From Planococcus sp. PAMC 21323 (lineage in GTDB: Bacteria; Bacillota; Bacilli; Bacillales_A; Planococcaceae), in NCBI RefSeq assembly GCF_000785555.1, contig NZ_CP009129.1, positions 1,922,001 to 1,986,000 of the forward strand: a stretch of 64,000 nt of DNA. Reading direction: 5' to 3'. Below, piece after piece: positions 51,840 to 62,959 of the stretch (the stretch's first letter is position 1; every line of letters starts with the position of its first letter). Made by a program: the position numbers and the translations under genes. Under the pieces are notes generated by a model. It ran no database searches, had not been told where the DNA came from, and saw only the letters and a program-made list of their open reading frames with translations.

Positions 51840-53116
51840 CAATTTTTCTCCTCCTGCCATACAATTTCTCCACCAAAGATGGTCATGACTGGCCATCCTG
51901 AGCAATCCCAACCATTAAACGGTGTATTCTTTCCTTTTGATAAAAATTCTTCTACTTGAACTGGCTGTTGTTTTTCAAGATCTAACAAAACTAGGTCCGC
52001 TGTTTTCCCTATTTCCAGTGTTCCGTATGGCATATTGAAAGTTTCGCTTGGTTTAATCGTTAACCAGTCGATTAATTGTTGTAACGTCCATGTGCCGGTT
52101 TTGACAAACTTGCTATAGAGTAGTGGAAATGCTGTTTCAAATCCGACAATGCCAAACATCGAGCCGTTCATGCCATTTGTTTTTTCTGCATCCGTGTGCG
52201 GTGCATGATCTGTTGCGATAAAATCTAGCGTGCCATCAAGCAAGCCTTCGTGTAACGCTTCCCAATCTTCTTTCGCGCGAAGCGGTGGATTCATTTTGTA
52301 ATTGGCGTCATCTGATGGAATATCATCTTCTGTCAATAACAAGTGGTGAGGAGTGACTTCAGCTGTTACGTGAACTCCTGCACGTTTCGCATCACGAATG
52401 ACTCGGACTGACTCTTTTGTGCTGACGTGGCATACGTGGTAGTGTGCGCCAGCTGCTTCGGCTAATAAAATGTCGCGTGCAATGTGCACAGATTCTGCAA
52501 TCGCCGGAATGCCTTTTAACCCTAATTCTTTGCTCCGCTTGCCTTCGTGCATGACACCGTCATAAATCAAGCTATTGTCTTCGCAATGCGCGACAACTGC
52601 CATGTCGATTTTTGCTGCATCTAGCATTGTCTCGTACATCATGCCCGCTTCTTGAATGCCGACACCATCATCTGTGAATGCAAAAGCCCCATTTTCTTTG
52701 AGATCTTGCAAGTTCGTGCGTTCTTTCCCTGCTTCTCTTATCGTGATTGAAGCATACGGCAAAACTCGGATAAGCGCATTTTTTTCGATCAATCCATTAA
52801 CGAGCTGAAGATTTTCTTTCGTATCGGGTACAGGGCGTGTATTTGGCATTGCACATATCGTTGTATAGCCGCCTTTTGCCGCAGATTTCGTCCCGCTTTC
52901 GATTGTTTCTTTCTGTTCGCCGCCTGGTTCACGCAAATGAACATGGACATCAACAAATCCTGGTGCAATCATCCGACCTTTGCCGTCAATTTGGGGTTCG
53001 TTATTCGCTAGTAATTCTTTACCGATTTCTTCAATTTTGCCTTCTTTGACTCGAATATTTGTAGGTGTTAATTCTCCGTTTTGCAGCATGTTTACGTTTT
53101 TAATGAATAAATTCAA
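51839..53116 (-). CDS. pyrC: Dihydroorotase
   Basis: PyrC cyclises carbamoyl aspartate to dihydroorotate. The 425-residue amidohydrolase has the metal motif [12 protein letters not shown] (about 54-65), further histidines in [10 protein letters not shown] and [12 protein letters not shown], and the catalytic aspartate in [10 protein letters not shown]. The start is TTG, six bases after GGGAGAG, just past the pyrB stop. Confidence 0.97.
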   Translation of the reverse strand: MNLFIKNVNMLQNGELTPTNIRVKEGKIEEIGKELLANNEPQIDGKGRMIAPGFVDVHVHLREPGGEQKETIESGTKSAAKGGYTTICAMPNTRPVPDTKENLQLVNGLIEKNALIRVLPYASITIREAGKERTNLQDLKENGAFAFTDDGVGIQEAGMMYETMLDAAKIDMAVVAHCEDNSLIYDGVMHEGKRSKELGLKGIPAIAESVHIARDILLAEAAGAHYHVCHVSTKESVRVIRDAKRAGVHVTAEVTPHHLLLTEDDIPSDDANYKMNPPLRAKEDWEALHEGLLDGTLDFIATDHAPHTDAEKTNGMNGSMFGIVGFETAFPLLYSKFVKTGTWTLQQLIDWLTIKPSETFNMPYGTLEIGKTADLVLLDLEKQQPVQVEEFLSKGKNTPFNGWDCSGWPVMTIFGGEIVWQEEKN

Positions 53117-53117
53117 G

Positions 53118-53987
53118 TTAATCTCTCCCTTTCAATGCGTATTCAAGTACTGCCATCCGAATAAAAACTCCGTTTGCCATTTGTTTAAAAATTCGCGAGC
53201 GTTCGCATTCGACTAAACAATCTGCAATTTCGACTCCGCGATTGATTGGCGCAGGATGCATAATAATTGCATCGTCTTTCATTTTCTTTTCTCGTTCTAT
53301 AGTCAGTCCATATTGCTCATGGTAGTTTTCTTTTGAAAAAAGTGCTGAGACTGCATGCCGTTCATGTTGGACACGAAGCATCATGACTACATCTGTCGTT
53401 TCAATAAAGTCATCTAGATACTCGGAGGATTCATAGTCCCCGCTCCATTCTTCAGGGCATATAAAACTTACTTTCGCGCCTAATTGCTGAAGTGCTGCTG
53501 CATTAGATTTTGCTACACGACTATGTGCGATATCTCCAACAATGGTAACGTGAATGCCTTTAATGCGACCAAACTCTTGGTAAATGGTCATTAAATCTAA
53601 AAGCGATTGAGTCGGATGTTGACCTGAACCATCTCCTCCGTTTATCACAGCCACGTTGCAGCCTTTCAACTGTTCATAATACGCTTCTTCTTCGTGACGA
53701 ATAATAACTGCGCCTACACCAATGGCTTCCATTGTTTTAACTGTATCGTATAATGTTTCACCTTTTAAAATGCTGGAAAAGGCCGTTTCAAACGGTAGCA
53801 CAGCGAGTCCCATGTGATGCTCTGCCATTTCAAAGCTCATTTTTGTTCTTGTGCTTGGTTCGAAAAATAAATTGACGACTGTTCCATCAATTGGTGCTCT
53901 CTCACCTCGCTGAAATTGTCCAGCGCGCTCAAGCAAACTCATAATTGTGTCGTTTTCTAAGTTGTTCATAGATAGTAAGTTTGGCAA
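53118..53987 (-). CDS. pyrB: Aspartate carbamoyltransferase, catalytic subunit
   Basis: PyrB joins carbamoyl phosphate and aspartate. The 289-residue protein has the carbamoyl-phosphate motif [13 protein letters not shown] and the aspartate loop [16 protein letters not shown]. The start is TTG at 53985-53987, six bases after AAGGATGAG; an in-frame ATG six codons later would remove conserved residues. It follows the second PyrR attenuator. There is no pyrI, as usual in Firmicutes. Confidence 0.96.
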   Translation of the reverse strand: MPNLLSMNNLENDTIMSLLERAGQFQRGERAPIDGTVVNLFFEPSTRTKMSFEMAEHHMGLAVLPFETAFSSILKGETLYDTVKTMEAIGVGAVIIRHEEEAYYEQLKGCNVAVINGGDGSGQHPTQSLLDLMTIYQEFGRIKGIHVTIVGDIAHSRVAKSNAAALQQLGAKVSFICPEEWSGDYESSEYLDDFIETTDVVMMLRVQHERHAVSALFSKENYHEQYGLTIEREKKMKDDAIIMHPAPINRGVEIADCLVECERSRIFKQMANGVFIRMAVLEYALKGRD

Positions 53988-54012
53988 AATTGACTCATCC
54001 TTTCATCTCTGA

Positions 54013-54110
54013 CAAAAAAACACCTTCCCAGGGGCAGGAAGGTGTGAGGAAAAAAGGGTAGACTTTACCCATTCTTCGATCCCTTCCATGCCTCTCTGGA
54101 CATTCATTAA
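54013..54110 (-). promoter_or_regulatory. PyrR-dependent attenuator between pyrP and pyrB
   Basis: The minus strand has the PyrR-binding loop core TGTCCAGAGAGGCA (54089-54102). Further on it has a terminator hairpin ACACCTTCC / GGAAGGTGT followed by seven T residues (54013-54045). Uridine nucleotides acting through PyrR should favour the terminator and lower pyrB-to-pyrE expression. Confidence 0.9.
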
Positions 54111-54120
54111 AAGGTAATTA

Positions 54121-55404
54121 TTAAGTTCCGTCATCTAATTCTTTTTTATTCATTCCAGGTAACACTAAGTTCAAGATAACACCAACAATTGCGGCAAGTG
54201 CCATTCCCTCGATCGAGAAGGATTCGCTAAATTCAAGCTTCGCCCCGCCAATTCCAATTACTAAGATCACGGACGAGATAACTAAGTTGCGGTTGTTGCC
54301 AAAATCGATGTTATTGTCCACGAGCATCCGTAACCCCGATGAAGCGATAATTCCGAACAGCAGGATTGAAATACCGCCAAGTACAGCTGTGGGGATTGTT
54401 TCAATCACGGCCATCAACTTTCCGAAGAAAGAAAATGCGATGGCAAACACTGCAGCTCCTATAATAACATATACCGAGAACACTTTTGTTATGGCAAGGA
54501 CTCCGATATTTTCACCGTAAGTGGTTTTCGGCGGACCACCAACTAGTGACGAGATGAAAGTTCCAATCCCGTCTCCCAAAATGGAACGGTGCAAGCCAGG
54601 GTCTTTTATGTAATTTCGATCCACAATTTTCCCTAACACTAGCTGATGTCCAATGTGTTCAGAAATCGTGACGATGGCAATTGGTACCATGACGAACAGT
54701 AAAGTTGGAGTTACTTGAAACGAATAATCCACACCAGGAATCAAAAATTCCGGTACTGCGAACCAGCTTGCTTCACCAATAGCCGTAAAGTCGATAATTC
54801 CAATGGCTGCTGAGTAGCCGTATCCGACAATAATTCCGATTAAAATCGGCATTAATGAAATGATGTTTTTAAAGTAAATGTTACAAATGATTGCAGTAAG
54901 CAATGTGACAATGGCTGCTGAGAAATGCAGCAGGCTGTATTCCGATCCGCCTTCAACTGGAATGGTCATAGCCATATCTACCGCTGTACCTGATAAGGCA
55001 AGACCAATAACAATGATTACAGGTCCTACTACAATCGGTGGTAAGAGTTTCATCAGCCATTGATAACCAGTTTTCCAAATGATCAATGCGACAATAGCGT
55101 ATACGAGTGAAACAAACATCGCACCGATCATCGCTGACCCGATTCCACCTGTTTTAGTCGCAATGGTGATTGGCACGATAAAGGCAAATGAAGAGCCTAA
55201 GTAAGCTGGAACTTTAAATTGCGTAATGAGGATGAAGATGATTGTTGCGATTCCACTTGTTAGTAAAGCAATCGCTGGGCTCAATCCGACAAGTTGTGGT
55301 ACTAAAATCGTTGCACCAAACATCGCAAACATATGCTGTAAGCTTAGCGAGATCCATTGTCCTGCTTTTGGTTTATCATGTACATCTAAAATTGCTTCGC
55401 TCAA
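54121..55404 (-). CDS. pyrP: Uracil permease
   Basis: PyrP imports uracil. The 427-residue protein is a nucleobase-cation symporter of the UraA type with about 12-14 membrane helices. It has family motifs such as LQHMFAMFGATILVP near the start and GLALSGTAVDMAM, and the conserved EHIGHQLVLGKI. The start is TTG, nine bases after AGGGGAG, in the short gap after pyrR. It lies between pyrR and the second attenuator. Confidence 0.95.
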   Translation of the reverse strand: MSEAILDVHDKPKAGQWISLSLQHMFAMFGATILVPQLVGLSPAIALLTSGIATIIFILITQFKVPAYLGSSFAFIVPITIATKTGGIGSAMIGAMFVSLVYAIVALIIWKTGYQWLMKLLPPIVVGPVIIVIGLALSGTAVDMAMTIPVEGGSEYSLLHFSAAIVTLLTAIICNIYFKNIISLMPILIGIIVGYGYSAAIGIIDFTAIGEASWFAVPEFLIPGVDYSFQVTPTLLFVMVPIAIVTISEHIGHQLVLGKIVDRNYIKDPGLHRSILGDGIGTFISSLVGGPPKTTYGENIGVLAITKVFSVYVIIGAAVFAIAFSFFGKLMAVIETIPTAVLGGISILLFGIIASSGLRMLVDNNIDFGNNRNLVISSVILVIGIGGAKLEFSESFSIEGMALAAIVGVILNLVLPGMNKKELDDGT

Positions 55405-55429
55405 TTTCCATTCTCCCCTGTCTCTATCT

Positions 55430-56110
<681 letters not shown>

Positions 56111-56133
56111 TTATTATTCGATTTGTTTTTTTA

Positions 56134-56163
56134 AGTATAAAGAATGTGAAACGGGTTTGTCAA
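56134..56163 (-). promoter_or_regulatory. Promoter of the pyr operon
   Basis: On the minus strand a consensus TTGACA (56158-56163) and TATACT (56134-56139) are spaced by 18 bp. The TGA stop codon of rluD lies inside the -35 element. Confidence 0.75.
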
Positions 56164-57071
56164 TCCTTATCGCGAAGAGATTCTAGAAGTTCTGCAAATT
56201 CAGCTGGTGGCTCTGCAGAAAACTCCATGTATTCATTCGTTTTGGGATGAACAAAACCGATAACTTCCGCGTGAAGTGCTTGACCGCCAACATCCATTGT
56301 TTTCTTCGGTCCATATTTCGGATCTCCAACAAGTGGATAGCCAATGTATTTCATGTGCACACGGATTTGGTGCGTTCTGCCTGTTTCTAAACGGCATTCT
56401 ACTAATGTAAAATCACCAAAACGTTCCAAAACTCGGAAATGTGTTACGGCATGTTTTCCTTTATCGACGATTGCCATGTTTTGGCGTTCTTTTGGATCGC
56501 GCGCAATCGGTGCTTGGATCGTTCCTTTATCGTGAGGAATGTGACCATGGACTAGCGCTACATATTTACGCGTAACAGTCTTTTTCACTAATTGATCAAC
56601 TAATGACGTATGTGAAGCGTCATTTTTAGCCACCATCAATAAGCCAGATGTATCTTTATCAATACGGTGGACAATCCCTGGACGCACGACGCCATTGATT
56701 CCTGACAAATCTGTACAGTGATGCATTAAACCATTAACCAATGTACCTTTAGCGTGTCCTGGAGCTGGATGAACGACCATGCCTTTTGGTTTGTTAACCA
56801 CTAAAACATCTTCATCTTCATAAATAATTTCCAAATCTAAATCTTCAGGAACTACATCTAATTCTTCCAATTCAGGTGGAGTGACAATGATAATATCTTG
56901 CAAACGTACTTTGTAATTCGGTTTTACAGTTTCTCCGTTAACTTTTACTGCACCTTCTTTGACCCAATTGCTGATCTGTGAACGTGACCAGTCTCCATCT
57001 ATCGATGACACAGCTTTATCTACTCGTTCGCCGGCCATTTCTTTTGTAATTTCAATCGTTAAATCTTCCAT
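56160..57071 (-). CDS. rluD: 23S rRNA pseudouridine synthase, RluD family (YlyB)
   Basis: This enzyme converts uridines to pseudouridine in large-subunit rRNA. The 303-residue protein has an N-terminal S4 RNA-binding domain (ERVDKAVSSIDGDWSRSQI) and a catalytic domain with the active-site aspartate in VHRIDKDTSGLLMVAK, plus GRTHQIRVHMKYIGYP. The start overlaps the lspA stop by one base. The exact target uridines cannot be read from sequence. Confidence 0.93.
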   Translation of the reverse strand: MEDLTIEITKEMAGERVDKAVSSIDGDWSRSQISNWVKEGAVKVNGETVKPNYKVRLQDIIIVTPPELEELDVVPEDLDLEIIYEDEDVLVVNKPKGMVVHPAPGHAKGTLVNGLMHHCTDLSGINGVVRPGIVHRIDKDTSGLLMVAKNDASHTSLVDQLVKKTVTRKYVALVHGHIPHDKGTIQAPIARDPKERQNMAIVDKGKHAVTHFRVLERFGDFTLVECRLETGRTHQIRVHMKYIGYPLVGDPKYGPKKTMDVGGQALHAEVIGFVHPKTNEYMEFSAEPPAEFAELLESLRDKD

Positions 57072-57547
57072 TAAGACACCTTTTTCTTTTGTTGTTTTTC
57101 GTCATAAATAATATAAATAACCATCAATACGACACCAATCGTTAATGCAGCATCTGCAATATTAAATATTGGGAAATCATAATCAATCACAGGAATTAGC
57201 ACATCAACAAAATCTACTACTTCTCCCCGATACATCCGATCGATAAAATTGCCAACTGCGCCTCCTAAGAGAACCATTAAGCTTAACTGAAACAAAGGTT
57301 GCCCTTTTGCATGTTTATGAAAATAATAAAGTATTCCGATGATAACCGCTATAGTAATAATAGCGAACAGCCACATCTGTCCTTCTAGCATACCCCAAGC
57401 GGCGCCACGATTTCGGTGCGACAACCATCCAAGATACGGGTCAATGACCGAAATCCGTTCACCCAATTCCATATTTTTCAGTACTAACCATTTTGTCCAT
57501 TGATCTAATGCAATTATGAATAGTGCAATTCCATAATAAATAAACAT
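57071..57547 (-). CDS. lspA: Lipoprotein signal peptidase
   Basis: LspA (signal peptidase II) cleaves prolipoproteins in the membrane. The 158-residue protein has four membrane helices. The two catalytic aspartates lie in [15 protein letters not shown] and [12 protein letters not shown]. It precedes rluD by an overlapping junction, a conserved pair. Confidence 0.97.
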   Translation of the reverse strand: MFIYYGIALFIIALDQWTKWLVLKNMELGERISVIDPYLGWLSHRNRGAAWGMLEGQMWLFAIITIAVIIGILYYFHKHAKGQPLFQLSLMVLLGGAVGNFIDRMYRGEVVDFVDVLIPVIDYDFPIFNIADAALTIGVVLMVIYIIYDEKQQKKKVS

Positions 57548-57597
57548 CTGTATCCTCCGTCAATTCAGCAGTCAATCTATTTTAACACACTGACAGC

Positions 57598-57647
57598 AAA
57601 AAAAGTAAAGGGCCTGGAGCAGCCGGATTTCGACGCTCCAAACCCTT
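57598..57647 (-). terminator. Terminator after ileS
   Basis: AAGGGTTTGGAGC / GCTCCAGGCCCTT (two G-T pairs) is followed by a T-rich TTACTTTTTTT on the minus strand. Confidence 0.85.
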
Positions 57648-57667
57648 CTTAAATTTAGTGTTATTAA

Positions 57668-60430
57668 TTAAGCAAACTGTGTTTCTACAACACTGGCACA
57701 GCGAGGGCATAATGTTGGATGTGCTTCACTTTGACCAATTTCTTCAGAAATAGTCCAGCAACGTTCACATTTTTCACCAGTTGCTTTTTCAACAGTTACA
57801 GAAACTTCATTAATTTTTACAGCATGTTCTGGTGCTTGATCTTGTGTTCCACCGTATTCGTATTTCGATACGATGAACAATTGAGCAAGATTTTCGTCTG
57901 TAGAAGCTAGCAATGTAGCAAGTTCTTTGTCGCCAAAGACCGTTACTTTCGCTTCTAGTGATTTACCAATTGTTTTAGCTGCACGCGCTTCTTCCAATGC
58001 TTTTAACACATCATCGCGAACGTCCATAAATTTGCTCCATTTGTCATTTAATCCTTCAAACGCTGGGTTTGAAACAACTTCTGGGAAATCCGTCAATTGA
58101 ACACTTTCTTCTTCCACAAAGCTCAAGTAAGACCATAACTCATCCGCTGTATGAGGGATGATTGGTGCTGCTAATTTTAAAATTGACATTAACGAATCAA
58201 ACATTACGGTTTGCATCGCACGACGATGTGGATGATCTGCATTTTCAATGTAAACAACGTCTTTTGCAACATCCAAGTAGAATGAACTTAAATCGTTAGC
58301 ACAGTAATTGTTTAATGCATGATAGATTGTTGAAAACTCATATGTTTCATAACCTTTACGTACAGTTTCTACCATCTTCTGCAATTTCATCGCCATGTAT
58401 TGATCCATTTCACGCATGTCTTCAAATGCAACACGGTGCTCTTGTTCATTAAAATCTGCTAAGTTTCCGTGGAGGAATTTCAGCGTGTTGCGGATTTTGC
58501 GGTAAACTTCTGAAACTTGTTTAAAGTTTTCATCAGATACACGAACGTCTGCTGTGTAATCTACCGATGCAACCCAAAGACGAAGAATATCTGCGCCCAT
58601 TTGGTTCATGACTTTCGACGGAACAATAACGTTACCAAGTGATTTACTCATTTTGCGACCATTGCCATCAAGAGTAAAGCCGTGGCTCAAAATACCTTTG
58701 TAAGGCGCGTGACCATTGATAGCAACACTTGTCGTTAATGACGAGTTGAACCAACCACGGTATTGGTCAGATCCTTCTAAATAAAGATCTGCTGGATATT
58801 GAAGATCTTCCCGTTCAACAAGAACACCTTGGTGAGATGATCCTGAATCAAACCAAACATCCATAATATCCATTTCTTTTGTAAATTCACCGTTCGGGCT
58901 ACTTGGGTGAGTAAATCCTGGTGGTAATAATTCTGCCGTTGAACGTTCAAACCAAACGTTTGAACCGTGTTCGCGGAACAATTTTGCAATATGTGCAATG
59001 GTTTCTTCTGTGATAACAGGATCCCCATTTTCAGCATAAAATACTGGAATTGGAACGCCCCATACGCGCTGACGTGAAATATTCCAATCTCCACGATCGC
59101 GTAACATGTTGAACAAACGTGTTTCGCCCCATGCTGGTGTAAATGATGTTTCTTTAATTGCTTTTAAGATTTGGTCACGGAATGCTTCAATCGATACAAA
59201 CCATTGAGCCGTTGCACGGTAAATTACCGGTTTTTTCGTCCGCCAGTCATGCGGATACGAGTGCGTGATAAATGTTAGTTTTTCAAGCGCGCCTACTTTT
59301 TCTAATGCTTCTGTTACCGATTTATTGGCTTTGTCATAAAACTCGCCTTCAAATCCAGGTGCTTCAGCTGTCATCACTCCGCGCTCGTCAACTGGGCATA
59401 AAACATCCAATCCGTATTTTTTACCGATTAAGAAGTCATCTTCACCATGTCCAGGTGCTGTATGAACACAACCAGTACCTGAATCCGTCGTTACGTGTTC
59501 GCCAAGCATTACTAACGCAGTGCGATCATAAAGTGGGTGTTTCGCAAGAATATGCTCTAGTTCTTCACCTTTGATAACACGAACAACTTCTGGATCTGTC
59601 CAACCTAGTTCTTCTGAAACTTCTTTTAGTAACTCCTGTGCTACAACATAAAGAGAGCCATTGACAGAGACTTCTGCATAATCTAATTTAGCGTGCACAG
59701 CAATTCCAAGGTTAGCTGGAATTGTCCAAGGTGTAGTCGTCCAAATAACGAAGTTTGTTCCTTCTGCTAAAACGCCTTTACCATCTGTAACAGGGAAAGA
59801 AACGTAAATAGAAGGAGATTTTTTATCATGATATTCAATTTCAGCCTCAGCTAGTGACGATTCACTTGATGGTGACCAATATACAGGCTTCAATCCTTTG
59901 TAGATATAACCTTTATTAGCCATCTTACCAAACACTTCGATTTGTCGTGCTTCATAAGCTGGTTTTAATGTCACATAAGGATTTTCCCAATCGCCACGAA
60001 CACCAATACGCTTGAATTGAGAGCGTTGATTGTCGATTTGTTGGAAAGCATATTCTTCACATAGCTTGCGGAATTCCGCTAAAGACATTTCTTTGCGGTT
60101 TACACCTTTGTTTGTTAACGCTTGTTCGATCGGCAAACCGTGCGTGTCCCAGCCTGGAACGTATGGTGCATGGAAGCCCATCATCGAGCGCGAGCGAACG
60201 ATCATATCTTTTAATACTTTGTTAAGCGCATGGCCCATATGCAAATCACCGTTCGCATACGGAGGTCCATCATGAAGAACGAAAAACGGACGACCCGCAG
60301 TACGATCTTGCACTTGTTTGTAAATATTCATGTCTTCCCATTTTTGTTGCATTTCTGGCTCACGATTCGGCAAATTGCCACGCATTGGAAAATCTGTTTT
60401 TGGCATCAATAAGGTATCTTTGTATTCCAT
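57668..60430 (-). CDS. ileS: Isoleucyl-tRNA synthetase
   Basis: IleS charges isoleucine tRNA. I start it at the ATG at 60428-60430 (920 aa), after AGGAGGAATAGAA; an upstream ATG at 60451 would include that ribosome binding site. The class I motifs are HMGH (about 64-67) and [10 protein letters not shown]. An editing domain and a C-terminal zinc site with paired cysteines (CERCW and CPRC) are present. It is controlled by an isoleucine T-box. Confidence 0.98.
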   Translation of the reverse strand: MEYKDTLLMPKTDFPMRGNLPNREPEMQQKWEDMNIYKQVQDRTAGRPFFVLHDGPPYANGDLHMGHALNKVLKDMIVRSRSMMGFHAPYVPGWDTHGLPIEQALTNKGVNRKEMSLAEFRKLCEEYAFQQIDNQRSQFKRIGVRGDWENPYVTLKPAYEARQIEVFGKMANKGYIYKGLKPVYWSPSSESSLAEAEIEYHDKKSPSIYVSFPVTDGKGVLAEGTNFVIWTTTPWTIPANLGIAVHAKLDYAEVSVNGSLYVVAQELLKEVSEELGWTDPEVVRVIKGEELEHILAKHPLYDRTALVMLGEHVTTDSGTGCVHTAPGHGEDDFLIGKKYGLDVLCPVDERGVMTAEAPGFEGEFYDKANKSVTEALEKVGALEKLTFITHSYPHDWRTKKPVIYRATAQWFVSIEAFRDQILKAIKETSFTPAWGETRLFNMLRDRGDWNISRQRVWGVPIPVFYAENGDPVITEETIAHIAKLFREHGSNVWFERSTAELLPPGFTHPSSPNGEFTKEMDIMDVWFDSGSSHQGVLVEREDLQYPADLYLEGSDQYRGWFNSSLTTSVAINGHAPYKGILSHGFTLDGNGRKMSKSLGNVIVPSKVMNQMGADILRLWVASVDYTADVRVSDENFKQVSEVYRKIRNTLKFLHGNLADFNEQEHRVAFEDMREMDQYMAMKLQKMVETVRKGYETYEFSTIYHALNNYCANDLSSFYLDVAKDVVYIENADHPHRRAMQTVMFDSLMSILKLAAPIIPHTADELWSYLSFVEEESVQLTDFPEVVSNPAFEGLNDKWSKFMDVRDDVLKALEEARAAKTIGKSLEAKVTVFGDKELATLLASTDENLAQLFIVSKYEYGGTQDQAPEHAVKINEVSVTVEKATGEKCERCWTISEEIGQSEAHPTLCPRCASVVETQFA

Positions 60431-60439
60431 TTCTATTCC

Positions 60440-60695
60440 TCCTGTAGGCATAATAAAAAGCCCCCCATCCCTGGTAAAGGGACGAGAAGCTTAAACTCGC
60501 GGTACCACCCTTGTTGCAGCTAGATAGCTGCCACTCGATCGCCGTAACGTGGCGTAGACGGAATTGGTTACTAGTATTCACCAATTCTGCTCAAGAGTGA
60601 TGTTCGTCAATGTGACCGCATCAGGCTTTCACTATCCCTGATTCGCTTTAGCGTTCTGCATAAACTACTGTCTCTATCAGCGCGTTTTTTTGTAT
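60440..60695 (-). promoter_or_regulatory. Isoleucine T-box leader of ileS
   Basis: On the minus strand the leader has a Stem I whose base (CTGATAGAG / CTCTTGAGCAG) forms a kink-turn. The specifier triplet is ATC (Ile) at 60599-60601. The T-box sequence GGGTGGTACCGCG lies at 60498-60510, and a terminator stem follows with TTTTTA. Uncharged tRNA-Ile should switch it to the antiterminator. Confidence 0.93.
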
Positions 60696-60701
60696 GTCGT
60701 A

Positions 60702-60730
60702 ATTATAGTTTTAGAAAGGCTTAGAGTCAA
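60702..60730 (-). promoter_or_regulatory. Promoter of ileS
   Basis: On the minus strand TTGACT (60725-60730) and a perfect TATAAT (60702-60707) are spaced by 17 bp. The TGA stop of divIVA lies inside the -35 element. Confidence 0.8.
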
Positions 60731-61248
60731 GAGTTCGTCTCTTCTTTGTCTTTCTCAATCTTCTCTAAATTTTGTGTATCAATATTGTATTCCAATAATG
60801 TATCCCAATCATCTGTTTCGATCAAGTCTAGTTGAGCCTCAACGAGCATTTTGAAACGATTTTTGAATATACGAGATTGTTTTTTCAGTTCTTCAATTTC
60901 TGTTGCTATGCGACGTGCTTTAGTCAATGACTCATTAACTATGCGATCAGCATTTTTCTCTGCTTCTTTTACAATCAATTCAGCTTCTTTTTGTGAATTA
61001 CGACGAACTTCTTCTGAAGCTTCTTGTGCAACAAAAATTGATTTTTGCAATGTCGATTCAATTGTATTGAAATGACCCACTCGTTCGTCGGTTGAACGCA
61101 ACCGTTCTTCAAGAGCTGCCTTGTCTTTAAGCAAAATTTCGTAATCTCTCATAACTTGTTCCAGGAATTCATTTACTTCATCTTCCTGGTATCCACGGAA
61201 TGCACGGCTGAATTCTTTGTTATGTATATCTAACGGGGATAATGGCAT
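60727..61248 (-). CDS. divIVA: Cell division protein DivIVA
   Basis: DivIVA marks curved membrane at poles and septum. The 173-residue protein has the conserved N-terminal LDIHNKEFSRAFRGYQEDEV and a long coiled coil (about 30-135). Its C-terminal tail is acidic. It is the last gene of the ylm cluster, and its stop codon overlaps the ileS promoter. Confidence 0.96.
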   Translation of the reverse strand: MPLSPLDIHNKEFSRAFRGYQEDEVNEFLEQVMRDYEILLKDKAALEERLRSTDERVGHFNTIESTLQKSIFVAQEASEEVRRNSQKEAELIVKEAEKNADRIVNESLTKARRIATEIEELKKQSRIFKNRFKMLVEAQLDLIETDDWDTLLEYNIDTQNLEKIEKDKEETNS

Positions 61249-61334
61249 TGAGTAAACCTCTCCTTAACTAGTAATCTTATCTTTCTATTATACCGTTCAT
61301 GACTCTAAATTTCAGTATTATTTCGTAATTTTTC

Positions 61335-61368
61335 CAAGCCGTCTAGTTTTTTGTTTCTAGACGGCCGA
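61335..61368 (-). repeat. Stem-loop overlapping the ylmH stop codon
   Basis: A perfect 9-bp inverted repeat GCCGTCTAG (61338-61346) / CTAGACGGC (61357-61365) with a 10-nt loop includes the ylmH stop codon on the minus strand. No T-tract follows, so it is not a standard terminator. Confidence 0.6.
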
Positions 61369-62128
61369 TTTGCAAGCGAACTTTGTCTTTTTTCGTTCGT
61401 CCTTCGATCATAATCAATCGAACTCGACCAAACCCTCTTGAAGATATCATGTCCGATTCATGGAGTTCAAATGAAGGTTGTTCTTGCAAAGTCCAATTGA
61501 CTTTCACTTTCCCTCCGTGAATTAAAGCTGCAGCTTTTTGACGTGAAATATTATAAACAGAACTCATTACTGTATCCAGTCGCATCGAGCTGACGGTATA
61601 AGACTCTTCTGTCCACTCTTCGCTTGTCTCGATCATTTCTGTAACATCTGATAGTTCATTTAATTGAACTTTCACTTTTGCGGCACTCACAAAATTACTT
61701 TGCATATACGGACTAATTTCATTCATAACAGCAAGCTGAACGCGTTCATTATCAATACGAATGTCCCCAAATTTGCTTCGATCAAGTCCAAGTGACATTA
61801 ACGATCCCAATATATCAGGATGACGCAAATTAACAAACTTTGACGGGTATTTTAACTCGAAAACTGTAATATTAAAATCTTCTTGTTGGGGCTCAAAATA
61901 AGAAGGATACAGCAATACACGTTGTCGTTCTGCATCTTTAAAAATCCCCGAAGCCATCATTTTTACATCAGTTGACCCCATCACTGCTTCTACGATAAAT
62001 CGCTGCCGCGGATCAAGAAAGTCCGTTACCTTTGGTGAATAACGGTCTTCAACTTCACGAAGCCATCCAGAAACTTGTTCAATAAACTGCTGCTCTTCTT
62101 TTCTGAAATGCTGAAATATCTCTTCCAT
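61343..62128 (-). CDS. ylmH: S4-domain RNA-binding protein YlmH
   Basis: YlmH is an RNA-binding protein of the division cluster, in B. subtilis implicated in rescue of stalled ribosomes. The 261-residue protein has an S4 domain near the C-terminus (RLDTVMSSVYNISRQKAAAL, about 182-201). The N-terminal part resembles the YggT-linked family. It lies between ylmG and divIVA, with a terminator before it. Confidence 0.9.
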   Translation of the reverse strand: MEEIFQHFRKEEQQFIEQVSGWLREVEDRYSPKVTDFLDPRQRFIVEAVMGSTDVKMMASGIFKDAERQRVLLYPSYFEPQQEDFNITVFELKYPSKFVNLRHPDILGSLMSLGLDRSKFGDIRIDNERVQLAVMNEISPYMQSNFVSAAKVKVQLNELSDVTEMIETSEEWTEESYTVSSMRLDTVMSSVYNISRQKAAALIHGGKVKVNWTLQEQPSFELHESDMISSRGFGRVRLIMIEGRTKKDKVRLQIGRLETKN

Positions 62129-62156
62129 ATCAATGCTCCTTCAAACCAGTTTTTCA

Positions 62157-62186
62157 AGAAAAAAACCTCACGTCACGTGAGGTTTT
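62157..62186 (-). terminator. Terminator after ylmG
   Basis: AAAACCTCACG / CGTGAGGTTTT with a short loop is followed by TTTTTTCTTG on the minus strand, in the gap between ylmG and ylmH. Confidence 0.75.
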
Positions 62187-62189
62187 GAA

Positions 62190-62453
62190 TCAAGCAAAGA
62201 ACCTAAATAATACGATAATCCCTTGGCTTGCCAAATTTAAAGTAAAAATCGCGACAATCGGTGAAATATCAATCATACCGATTGGTGGGATAAAACGTCT
62301 AAAAATATCTAAATAAGGATCAGTAATTTTGGAAATCATTTGTCCAAAACTAGACTCTTTAATGCTAGGTACCCAACTCATAAATACACTCACAATTAGA
62401 ATGTAAAAATAGATATTAATAGCTGATAGTATTAAATTTAATAACGTTAACAT
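62190..62453 (-). CDS. ylmG: YggT family membrane protein YlmG
   Basis: This is an 87-residue YggT-family protein with two membrane helices (about 1-25 and 61-85). The conserved loop SFGQMISKITDPYLDIFRRF is diagnostic. Family members are encoded beside sepF and affect division or envelope processes, but the role is unclear. Confidence 0.9.
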   Translation of the reverse strand: MLTLLNLILSAINIYFYILIVSVFMSWVPSIKESSFGQMISKITDPYLDIFRRFIPPIGMIDISPIVAIFTLNLASQGIIVLFRFFA

Positions 62454-62473
62454 ATTCTTTTATGGCACCTCTC

Positions 62474-62959
62474 TTATTGTTGCTCGTCGTAATAATAATC
62501 TGAAATGGCGCCATCCACTTCTACAGTGTCTGGTACGCATAAGAAAATATCCGTTCCAATACGTTGAATGTCTCCACCAAGAGCATAAACAGTTCCACTT
62601 AAAAAGTCGATAATCCGCAGACCTTGATCTTTTTCAATGCGTTGAAGGTTGACAACTACGGCTTGCTTGTTTTTTAAGCTTTCTGCGATATCTTGTGCTT
62701 CAGCATAAACCCTCGGTTCTGCTAAGCTAACTTTTGAAGATTTTGAAGCTCCTTGCATACTGACTAAATTAGACACATTGGTCTCCTCCACTTTCTGGTG
62801 CCGTTCTTTCGGTGCTTTTTTCTGCTCTTGTATAGCAGCTGGCTTTTCATATCGCGGAGCAGGTTTTTGTTGTTTAACGGGTTGCTCACGTACTTGTTGT
62901 TCTTCTTCTTCATACTCATCTAAATAAAAGAAATTTTTGAATTTGTCTTTCACGCCCAT
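62474..62959 (-). CDS. sepF: Cell division protein SepF
   Basis: SepF forms rings that anchor and align FtsZ filaments at the septum. The 161-residue protein has an N-terminal membrane-targeting helix (MGVKDKFKNFFYLDEYEEEE), a disordered proline/glutamine-rich linker, and a C-terminal domain (QAVVVNLQRIEKDQGLRIID). It overlaps ylmE by 10 bp. Confidence 0.96.
   Translation of the reverse strand: MGVKDKFKNFFYLDEYEEEEQQVREQPVKQQKPAPRYEKPAAIQEQKKAPKERHQKVEETNVSNLVSMQGASKSSKVSLAEPRVYAEAQDIAESLKNKQAVVVNLQRIEKDQGLRIIDFLSGTVYALGGDIQRIGTDIFLCVPDTVEVDGAISDYYYDEQQ

Noticed and set aside
51840-51911. N-terminal extension of carA
   Set aside because: It lies inside the pyrC coding end; the ATG overlapping the pyrC stop matches CarA homologues.
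58777-59094. 105-codon minus-strand frame within ileS
   Set aside because: Alternate-frame reading of a complete ileS gene; composition is not protein-like.
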